A stretch of 48,172 nt of DNA, taken from NCBI GenBank assembly GCA_016186795.1, contig JACPKY010000002.1, positions 668,771-716,942 on the forward strand, written 5' to 3'. Each line of letters opens with the position of its first letter. Positions within the stretch are counted from its first letter, which is position 1. Shown one piece after another: positions 20,242 through 27,894 of the stretch. The DNA is from Candidatus Gottesmanbacteria bacterium. GTDB taxonomy: Bacteria; Patescibacteriota; Microgenomatia; 2-02-FULL-39-11. The notes below the pieces were generated by a model. It searched no databases, had not been told where the DNA came from, and was given only the letters and a program-made list of their open reading frames with translations. The position numbers and the translations under genes are program-made.

Positions 20242-23200
20242 TTACGACTCTTCCTCCTCAATAACTTTTTCTCCAGAGGCTTCTGCAAGATCGTGAGCTT
20301 GTTTCTCAACTTTTTCCTCCTCTATAGCTTCCTGATCGGCCATCTGAGCAACACTTTTTTGTGATGCGGTTACCACTCCAGTTGGAATTACATTAAGACC
20401 TAACGATTGCAATTCTTTTACAAGAACTTTAAATGACTCAGGAATAGTGGAGGCTGGAATATCTGCCCCCTTCACAATTGCTTCAAAAGCCCGAGCTCGA
20501 CCAATCACATCGTCAGATTTGATCGTTAACATTTCTTGTAACGTGTTTGCGGCCCGGTGTGCTTCAAGTGCCCATACTTCCATCTCTCCAAGCCTTTGCC
20601 CTCCCATCTGTGCCTTTCCACCAAGAGGTTGCTGTGTAACTAGGGAATATGGACCAGTGGAACGTGCGTGCGTCTTATCTTCTACCATGTGAATGAGCTT
20701 CATAATGTATCCTGTTCCTACAACGACACGTTCCTTTAACGGTTGTCCAGATCTCCCATCATAAAGCGTTGCTTTTCCTGAAGAAGAGGGAGAATGTTTA
20801 TCAAGTTCCGAAATAATATTCTGTTCTGAAATTCGCTCAAAAACCGGTACCGCCACCTTATAATTTCCCCATGTTGCAGCCCAACCTAAATGAGCTTCAA
20901 GGAGTTGTCCGAGATTCATACGGGAAAGAACTGAAAGAGGTGAAATGATAACGTCAACAGGTGTTCCATCCTCAAGATATGGCATATCTGCAGCTGGAAC
21001 AATTTTACTAATGACACCCTTATTACCATGCCGACCAGCAAGCTTATCTCCAACGACAACTTTTCGTATTTGAGCCACTTTTACGATAATCTTTTTGATT
21101 GTCCCTGGTTGCAGTTCATCTCCACTTTCTCTATCAAGAATTTTTACTTCCACAACCACCCCTTTCTCACCGTGAGGCATTCGCAGAGATGTATCTCGGA
21201 CTTCTCGTGCTTTCTCTCCAAAGATAGCCCGAAGTAATCTTTCTTCCGCTGTTAACTCAGTCTCGCCCTTTGGCGCAATTTTGCCGACAAGAATATCATT
21301 TGGATTTACTTCTGCTCCAATGACAACAATTCCTCTTTCATCCAGATTTGCTAAAGCTTCCTCCCCAACGTTTGGAATATCTCGTGTCGTTTCTTCAGGT
21401 CCAAGTTTTGTATCAACAACCTCAGTTTCATATTCTTCTATGCTAATTGAAGTAAGGAGATCCTTCTGCACAAGTTTATCTGAAATAACAATTGCATCTT
21501 CATATCCCAACCCATCAAATGAACAATAAGCAATCGTCAAGTTTTGACCAAGTGCAAGCTCGCCATGTTCTGTTGCCGGAGCATCAATAAGAGGACGTCC
21601 TTTTTCTACTTTTTCATTCAATGAAACGAGAGGTCTTTGGGAAAAACACGTATTTTGTGACGTTCTTTTGAATTTTTCAATTTTATACGTATTTTCTTTA
21701 CCATTTTTTCCTTTGAATGTAAGTTTTGTTGCATCTACATAGGTTATTTTTCCGTCATCAGGGGCAATAACTTCTCTCCTCAATGCTTCGGGAATGACAT
21801 GCTCCATTCCCGTTCCCACCACAGGAGAAGCAGGTTGAATCAGAGGAACCGCCTGGCACTGCATATGCGTACCCATAAGCGCTCTATTTGCTTCATCATG
21901 CGCAAGGAATGGAATAAGTGACGCAGACACCCCTACTACTTGACGTGGAACAACATCCATATACGTAACATTATCTGCTTCAGTTTCGATAAATTCCCCT
22001 TTGTAACGGGCAGGTACTCTTTTATCTTTCATGTACCCATTATCATCGAGAGGAATATCTGCATGAGTGATGTAATATTTTTGTTCATCATCTGCCGTAA
22101 GATAAACAATTTCTTGTGTTGCTTTTGGTTTCCGTGTTTTCGTCTCCTTGGCAACTTTTCTATACGGAGCTTCAAGAAAACCAAATTCATTTACTTTTGC
22201 GTAAAGTGCCATGTATGTGACGAGACCGATATTCGGACCTTCTGGACTTCTGACAGGACAGATTCTACTATACTGAGAAGCATTGATATCGCGAATGGAA
22301 AATGAGGCACGTTCTCTGGAAATTCCTCCTGCTCCCATAACAGTTAACCTTCGAAGATTATCAATCTCGGCAAGAGGATTTGTTTGATCAAGTATAGTGG
22401 AAAGTTGACTCGTTCTGAAAAAATCATTGATAGCAGCAATAATCGGCCGTGCATTAATTACTTGCGACGGAGTAATCTCAATTTGAGTTCCTGCCAAACT
22501 CATCCGTTCACGGATTGACCTCTCAAGTCGAGAAAGTCCAATTTTAAATGCGTTCGTTGCAACAAGTTCACCGACTCGACGGATCCTTCTATTTCCCATG
22601 TGGTCAATATCATCTCGATCGCCTTTCCCAAATGTCAGGTTGATCAGATACTTCATAATTCCAATAAAATCTTCTTTTGTAAGGATCCAATTCTCCTTCT
22701 CTGTTGAAAGGGCAAGACCTAATTTTTTATTGATCTTATAGCGACCAACCGCACCCATGCTGTACCGTCTTGGATTAAAAAAGAGAGAATTCAATAGCTC
22801 TTGTGCGTTTTCAACAACTGCTGGTTCTCCAGGTCGCATTTTCCGGTATATTTCAATAAGTGCTTCTTCTTTTGTCTTCGTGGGATCTTTTTCAATAGTA
22901 TTTGCGATATACGGTAGTTGTTTCTCGGTACCAGCAAAAATCGCCAGTAGTTCTTCGTCGGTTTCAATACCAACCGCTCGAAGTAGTGTTGTTGCCGAAT
23001 ATTTTCTTCTTCTATCAATTCTTACTGTAATAACGTCGTTTCGAGAAATTGAGAAATCAAGCCATGATCCGAAAAGTGGACGAACTTCAGCTACATAGAG
23101 TACTTTTCCAATCACGGGATCAATATCTCCGGTAAAATACACGCCAGGAGACCGAACAATTTGGTTCACAATACATCGTTCAACACCGTTAATAATAAAC

Positions 23201-23577
23201 GTCCCATTTTCGGTCATGATTGGAATATCTCCTAAGAAGACTTCTTGGCGAGTTTCCCTTCCAGTTTGTTTATTTGTAAGTATTGCTTCCACTTTCAAAG
23301 GAGCATCAAAGGTTAACCCCTTATCCAAACATTCTAAGGGGGTATAGCGGGGAGAATCAAAGTAATGCTTTCCGAAAACCAAATTCCAGTTTTTGCCGGT
23401 AAAATCTTCAATGGGAGAAAGTTCCGCAAGTAGGTCACCAATACCTTTTTGAAGAAACCACGCATAGGATTCCTTCTGAACTGCAGTAAGGTCGAGAATG
23501 GGAAGATTTGAAAACTTTTTGCCCCAATACAATCGTTTCTTAGCCTCAGAAGAATTTGAGTTGTTGATTTTGGACAT
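20242..23577 (-). CDS. rpoB: RNA polymerase subunit beta
   Basis: Rif-cluster region TSQLSTILDQTNPLAEIDNLRRLTVMGAGG; RSPEGPNIGL; GDKLAGRHGNKGVISKI; start at MSKINNSN. Confidence 0.99.
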   Translation of the reverse strand: MSKINNSNSSEAKKRLYWGKKFSNLPILDLTAVQKESYAWFLQKGIGDLLAELSPIEDFTGKNWNLVFGKHYFDSPRYTPLECLDKGLTFDAPLKVEAILTNKQTGRETRQEVFLGDIPIMTENGTFIINGVERCIVNQIVRSPGVYFTGDIDPVIGKVLYVAEVRPLFGSWLDFSISRNDVITVRIDRRRKYSATTLLRAVGIETDEELLAIFAGTEKQLPYIANTIEKDPTKTKEEALIEIYRKMRPGEPAVVENAQELLNSLFFNPRRYSMGAVGRYKINKKLGLALSTEKENWILTKEDFIGIMKYLINLTFGKGDRDDIDHMGNRRIRRVGELVATNAFKIGLSRLERSIRERMSLAGTQIEITPSQVINARPIIAAINDFFRTSQLSTILDQTNPLAEIDNLRRLTVMGAGGISRERASFSIRDINASQYSRICPVRSPEGPNIGLVTYMALYAKVNEFGFLEAPYRKVAKETKTRKPKATQEIVYLTADDEQKYYITHADIPLDDNGYMKDKRVPARYKGEFIETEADNVTYMDVVPRQVVGVSASLIPFLAHDEANRALMGTHMQCQAVPLIQPASPVVGTGMEHVIPEALRREVIAPDDGKITYVDATKLTFKGKNGKENTYKIEKFKRTSQNTCFSQRPLVSLNEKVEKGRPLIDAPATEHGELALGQNLTIAYCSFDGLGYEDAIVISDKLVQKDLLTSISIEEYETEVVDTKLGPEETTRDIPNVGEEALANLDERGIVVIGAEVNPNDILVGKIAPKGETELTAEERLLRAIFGEKAREVRDTSLRMPHGEKGVVVEVKILDRESGDELQPGTIKKIIVKVAQIRKVVVGDKLAGRHGNKGVISKIVPAADMPYLEDGTPVDVIISPLSVLSRMNLGQLLEAHLGWAATWGNYKVAVPVFERISEQNIISELDKHSPSSSGKATLYDGRSGQPLKERVVVGTGYIMKLIHMVEDKTHARSTGPYSLVTQQPLGGKAQMGGQRLGEMEVWALEAHRAANTLQEMLTIKSDDVIGRARAFEAIVKGADIPASTIPESFKVLVKELQSLGLNVIPTGVVTASQKSVAQMADQEAIEEEKVEKQAHDLAEASGEKVIEEEES

Positions 23578-23663
23578 TGGGATTTTCTTTCTTAGGAAGA
23601 CAAAAAACGACAAAAGAAGCGTACGTAATACCTGTACGCCTATTTCCGCTTTAAGTTTCTCAC

Positions 23664-23692
23664 ATTATACGCACCGCTTTTCACCTTGTCAA
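23664..23692 (-). promoter_or_regulatory. Full-consensus sigma70-type promoter for rpoB and the downstream minus-strand run
   Basis: Minus strand TTGACA - 17 nt - TATAAT. Confidence 0.85.
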
Positions 23693-23732
23693 GTATGAAA
23701 CCGATGATTCTTTTTTTCCTGCATCAATAATA

Positions 23733-23761
23733 TTGCACACTCCTCTACTGTGTGCTATACT
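23733..23761 (+). promoter_or_regulatory. Sigma70-type promoter for nusA
   Basis: TTGCAC - 17 nt - TATACT, overlapped by inverted repeat GCACAC...GTGTGC. Confidence 0.75.
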
Positions 23762-23786
23762 TACCTTTGTTTTTGGAGTGAATTAA

Positions 23787-23812
23787 TGGTGGGACATCCC
23801 CACCAATTTTTT
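23787..23812 (+). promoter_or_regulatory. Terminator-like hairpin plus U tract in the nusA leader
   Basis: TGGTGGG-ACATC-CCCACCA followed by ATTTTTT, just upstream of ATG at 23816. Confidence 0.65.
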
Positions 23813-23815
23813 AAT

Positions 23816-24871
23816 ATGGCAGTAACAATCCGTACTGAATTTGCTCTTGCACTCAATCAGGTAGCTACCGAGCGAGGACTTGATCCAAAAATTGTCCTTG
23901 AAACTATTAAGGCCGCAATACTTGCGGCTTACAGAAAGGATTATGGTGGAAAAGATGTCGAAGAGCTCGAGGTAGAAATAAATCCGGATACAGGAGAAGC
24001 AAAAGTTTTCAAAGATAAAAAAGATATTACTCCACCAGGATTTGGAAGAATTGCCGCCCAAACGGCAAAACAAGTAATTCTTCAAAGAATCCGCGAAGCA
24101 GAAAAAAAGGCAATTATTGCTGACTACTCTATGCGTGTCGGTTCAATTGTAAACGGTATGGTTTTACGATTTGACGGTCCAAACATCATCGTCGACATTG
24201 GGAAAGCTGAAGCAATCATGCCCCCTCAAGAACAGACGCCAACGGAACATTATCGACTCAACCAACGGCTCACATTCTATATAGAAGGAATACGAGAAAC
24301 AATGCGTGGCGATCAAATCATTGTTTCGCGAGCACATAAAGGTCTTATTATAGGTCTTTTCCAACGAGAAGTACCAGAAGTTGCCAATAAAGCAGTACAA
24401 ATTAAAGAAATCGCCAGAGAACCAGGCCATAGAACAAAAATCTCTGTCTATTCAAATCAAAGTGGTGTTGATCCTGTTGGAAGCTGTGTTGGACAAAAGG
24501 GAATAAGAGTGCAAGCGGTTATCAATGAGCTCGGTGGTAGTGAAAAGGTAGATATAATTCAATGGAACGACGACCCGGTACTCTTTATTCAAGCAGCTCT
24601 TGCTCCAGCAAAAGATATTGAGGTTATTCTTGATGCAAAGAAAAGGACTGTCCAAGCGCTTGTTGATGATGATCAGTTATCGTTGGCAATTGGAAAAGAA
24701 GGACAGAACGTGAGACTTGCAGGAAAACTTACAGGATGGAAAATTGATATAAAATCTAAATCCGGTACTAGTCCCCAACGACCCTTACGAGAAATATCAA
24801 AAGAACAACGACCAAAAACTTCAAACAAAGCTGAAGAGAAAGAAGCCAAAAAAAAGAAAGATGAGAAATAG
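23816..24871 (+). CDS. nusA: Transcription termination/antitermination factor NusA
   Basis: TEFALALNQVATERGLDPKIVLETIKAAILAAYRKDYG...VDPVGSCVGQKGIRVQAVINELGGSEKVDIIQWNDDP...LSLAIGKEGQNVRLAGKLTGWKIDI. Confidence 0.96.
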   Translation: MAVTIRTEFALALNQVATERGLDPKIVLETIKAAILAAYRKDYGGKDVEELEVEINPDTGEAKVFKDKKDITPPGFGRIAAQTAKQVILQRIREAEKKAIIADYSMRVGSIVNGMVLRFDGPNIIVDIGKAEAIMPPQEQTPTEHYRLNQRLTFYIEGIRETMRGDQIIVSRAHKGLIIGLFQREVPEVANKAVQIKEIAREPGHRTKISVYSNQSGVDPVGSCVGQKGIRVQAVINELGGSEKVDIIQWNDDPVLFIQAALAPAKDIEVILDAKKRTVQALVDDDQLSLAIGKEGQNVRLAGKLTGWKIDIKSKSGTSPQRPLREISKEQRPKTSNKAEEKEAKKKKDEK

Positions 24872-24931
24872 AACTCGCTTGAATTGTATTACACCGTAAC
24901 GCAATGTTTCGAAGTTTGTTTATTTCTTCCT

Positions 24932-26416
24932 ATGCAAAAAGGTACTCATATACAAAATACGTTGGTAGTGCGTCCACCCATTGTTACAATCCTGGGACAC
25001 GTCGATCACGGAAAAACGACACTTCTCGATGCCATTCGTAAAACGAATATTGCAGCTTCTGAATCTGGAGGTATTACTCAACACATAGGAGCCTATCAAA
25101 TAACCACCAAAGCAAGTGAGAAGCAATCCGAACAAGAAATTACGTTCATTGATACACCAGGACACCAGGCATTTTCCAAAATGCGTAGTCGCGGAGCAGA
25201 TGTTGCCGATATTGCAATTCTCGTGATAGCTGCAAACGACGGAGTCATGCCACAAACAGTCGAATCACTTTCAATGATTCAAACTGCAAAAATCCCCTAT
25301 ATTATTGCTTTGAATAAAACTGATCTCCCTGACATAAATGTAGGCAAAATCAAACAACAACTGACAAAACTAGGTGTACAGCTTGAAGAGTTTGGAGGTG
25401 ACGTGCCAACTATTGAACTTTCAGCAAAGAAAGGGCAAGGTATTGAAAAACTCCTCTCAACAATTCTTCTCCTTAGTGAACTTGCTCAAATTCGTGAGGA
25501 TCAACCTGGAGTATTGAGGGGTGTTGTCATTGAATCTACTCTCTCAAAAACGCAAGGAGCTATGGCGACGGTAGTAATTCGAAGCGGCTCCATCCGCATT
25601 GGTGATGAACTCATCTGCGGCGCATCGGAATTCAAAGTTCGAGCACTTCGAAACTGGCAGGGTCAAAGCTTACATGAGGCAAAAGCGGGTACACCGGTTG
25701 AAATACTTGGTTGGAATCAAGTGCCTCCAGTCGGATCTGTCCTCTACAAGAAAAATCAACGAGAATTACCTGAGTTCCACCCGATAAATACTGAAAAATT
25801 AACTCCTCCAATTTCCTCTACTCATCCTCTGGAAGTATCTCAGGATACATCGATTAAATTTATTATTAAAGCAGATACTGCAGGAACACTTGAGGCCATT
25901 GTAACAGCTTTAAAAGATAAGAAAGACATCATAACCATCTCAGCAACGGTAGGTGCTATTTCCGAATCAGATGTTCTCTTTGCCAAAACGACAGGTGCGA
26001 TTATCATTGGTTTCCATACCAAAATTCCGGAAAGTGTTTCCAAACTTGCAACATCCGAAAAGGTTATCATCAAGACGTACACAATTATCTATGAGCTTCT
26101 TGATGAGATGGACGAAGTTATTGAGGCAATAAAGAAAGGAAACCTAGTAACAGTACTCGGTGAGGCACGCGTACAAGCTCTTTTCCCTATCAAAGAGAAT
26201 GTTATTGCAGGTATCAAAGTTATCTCTGGTAGGATAGCTCGAGGAGATCAGATAAAACTAGTACGTGGGGAAAAGGAAGTGGGACGGTCAAAAATTAAAT
26301 CGCTTCGCCACGGAAAAGAGGATATAACGGTTGCAGATCAAGGGAAGGAAGCAGGCCTTATCCTTTCGCAATCACTGGAAATCTTGACAGGTGATAGTAT
26401 AATATCTATAGGCTAA
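24932..26416 (+). CDS. infB: Translation initiation factor IF-2, short form
   Basis: [64 protein letters not shown]; start assigned to MQKGTHIQN. Confidence 0.96.
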   Translation: MQKGTHIQNTLVVRPPIVTILGHVDHGKTTLLDAIRKTNIAASESGGITQHIGAYQITTKASEKQSEQEITFIDTPGHQAFSKMRSRGADVADIAILVIAANDGVMPQTVESLSMIQTAKIPYIIALNKTDLPDINVGKIKQQLTKLGVQLEEFGGDVPTIELSAKKGQGIEKLLSTILLLSELAQIREDQPGVLRGVVIESTLSKTQGAMATVVIRSGSIRIGDELICGASEFKVRALRNWQGQSLHEAKAGTPVEILGWNQVPPVGSVLYKKNQRELPEFHPINTEKLTPPISSTHPLEVSQDTSIKFIIKADTAGTLEAIVTALKDKKDIITISATVGAISESDVLFAKTTGAIIIGFHTKIPESVSKLATSEKVIIKTYTIIYELLDEMDEVIEAIKKGNLVTVLGEARVQALFPIKENVIAGIKVISGRIARGDQIKLVRGEKEVGRSKIKSLRHGKEDITVADQGKEAGLILSQSLEILTGDSIISIG

Positions 26417-26420
26417 AATT

Positions 26421-26441
26421 CCCCCTTAAGTGGGGGTTTTT
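26421..26441 (+). terminator. Intrinsic terminator after infB
   Basis: CCCCC-TTAAGT-GGGGG followed by TTTTT. Confidence 0.7.
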
Positions 26442-26463
26442 CTTAAAAAGCCCGACAAATCTT

Positions 26464-27480
26464 ATGAATACATCTTTGGAACAGATCCATCAAGTACAAG
26501 CGACGATCGATCAAGCGGAAGAGATTGTAATTGCAATTTCGAAAAATCCATCATTTGATGCAATGGCGGCTGCATTATCGATCTACTTAACACTCTCTTC
26601 CCAAGGGAAGCGGGTATCAGTCGTTTGCCCAAATCCACCAACTGTTGAATTTAGTCACCTTGTCGGAACAGATAAACTGGGAAATGCCATTAATGGCGCG
26701 AGCGGAAGAAATCTCATTATCTCATTTCCCTATCAAGAAGGATCAATCGAAAAGGTTAGCTACAATATTGAGAACAATGCTTTTAACTTAGTTATCGAAC
26801 CTCGAGAGAATTTTCCACGGATCACACCAGAAATGATGAATTACTCCTATAGTGGAGGAAAAACGGATTTAATTATTACTGTTGGTGTTGCCCAGTTAAC
26901 CAACTTAGATACTCTTTACTCCAGAAATGAATCACTGTTTACAGAAAAGCCAATTGTAAACATCGATATTTCTTCTCAAAACCAACAATATGGGAAGATA
27001 AATATCGTCGATTCTACCACCACAACACTCTCTGAATTGGTCACAACGCTTCTTACACAGATGGATTTACCTATTGACCAAGATACAGCAACAAATCTGC
27101 TTGCAGGAATAACCGCTGGAAGCAACAGTTTTTCATTAGATTCAGCACAAGCATCAACATTTGAGACTGTCGCCTTCCTACTTCGAAAAGGAGCCAAAAG
27201 AATAATTGTTACAACTCAAGAGTCTACTTCTACCTCCATACCGTTTACACGACCACCAGTGAAGCCACAGGGAGGAATAAAACCTATCCAATCGCAATTT
27301 ACTAAACAACAATTCCAACAGCGAAATCTTCCACCTCGTCCGAAACAATATCCACAAACTCAACAGCAACCGCAGCAACCCAAAAATGAACAGCAGGGGA
27401 TATCTTCCAAACCGCAGAATAATGAAACCCCTCCTGATTGGCTAAAACCGAAAATATATAAAAGCTCGACACTTCTATAA
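26464..27480 (+). CDS. DHH/NrnA-like protein with degenerate catalytic motifs and Pro/Gln-rich C-terminal tail
   Basis: Fold-like landmarks NPSFDAMAAALSIYLTL and NIDISSQNQQYGKINIVDSTTTTLSELV align by eye to the NPDGDAxG and NIDHHxxNxxFGxxNxVDxxASSTAE motifs; located between infB and rpsO. Confidence 0.65.
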   Translation: MNTSLEQIHQVQATIDQAEEIVIAISKNPSFDAMAAALSIYLTLSSQGKRVSVVCPNPPTVEFSHLVGTDKLGNAINGASGRNLIISFPYQEGSIEKVSYNIENNAFNLVIEPRENFPRITPEMMNYSYSGGKTDLIITVGVAQLTNLDTLYSRNESLFTEKPIVNIDISSQNQQYGKINIVDSTTTTLSELVTTLLTQMDLPIDQDTATNLLAGITAGSNSFSLDSAQASTFETVAFLLRKGAKRIIVTTQESTSTSIPFTRPPVKPQGGIKPIQSQFTKQQFQQRNLPPRPKQYPQTQQQPQQPKNEQQGISSKPQNNETPPDWLKPKIYKSSTLL

Positions 27481-27486
27481 CCCCCA

Positions 27487-27515
27487 TTGTCTTTTTTATC
27501 AAGCTAGAGTATAAT
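27487..27515 (+). promoter_or_regulatory. Sigma70-type promoter for rpsO
   Basis: TTGTCT - 17 nt - TATAAT upstream of ATG at 27546. Confidence 0.7.
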
Positions 27516-27545
27516 TATTCATCTTGTTAGCTTTTTGTATTATAT

Positions 27546-27812
27546 ATGGCACCCCCCGCAGATAAGAAAAAGATTATTGATGAATTTGCAATAAAAAATG
27601 GCGACACAGGAAGTCCAGAGGTGCAAATTGCCCTTCTTTCTTATAAAATAGAGAACTTAGTAAGCCATCTGAAAAAGAACCCAAAAGATGATCACTCTCG
27701 TCGAGGACTTCTTGGTGTTGTATCGAAACGAAGAAGACTCTTATCCTACCTGCAGAAAAAGGCAGAAGACCGCTATAAAACAATTATTAAAAAACTCGAC
27801 TTATCAAAATGA
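27546..27812 (+). CDS. rpsO: Ribosomal protein uS15
   Basis: [50 protein letters not shown]. Confidence 0.97.
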   Translation: MAPPADKKKIIDEFAIKNGDTGSPEVQIALLSYKIENLVSHLKKNPKDDHSRRGLLGVVSKRRRLLSYLQKKAEDRYKTIIKKLDLSK

Positions 27813-27894
27813 ATTTTTCGAATTCTCTTCTTGGGTTTGATAATAAAAATTACACATACCCCAGAACTCATTTACACATACATTCCCGCCCATA

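Noticed and set aside
24884-24931. Longer infB start MYYTVTQCFEVCLFLP
   Set aside because: Not IF-2-like; ATG at 24932 gives a normal short IF-2 start
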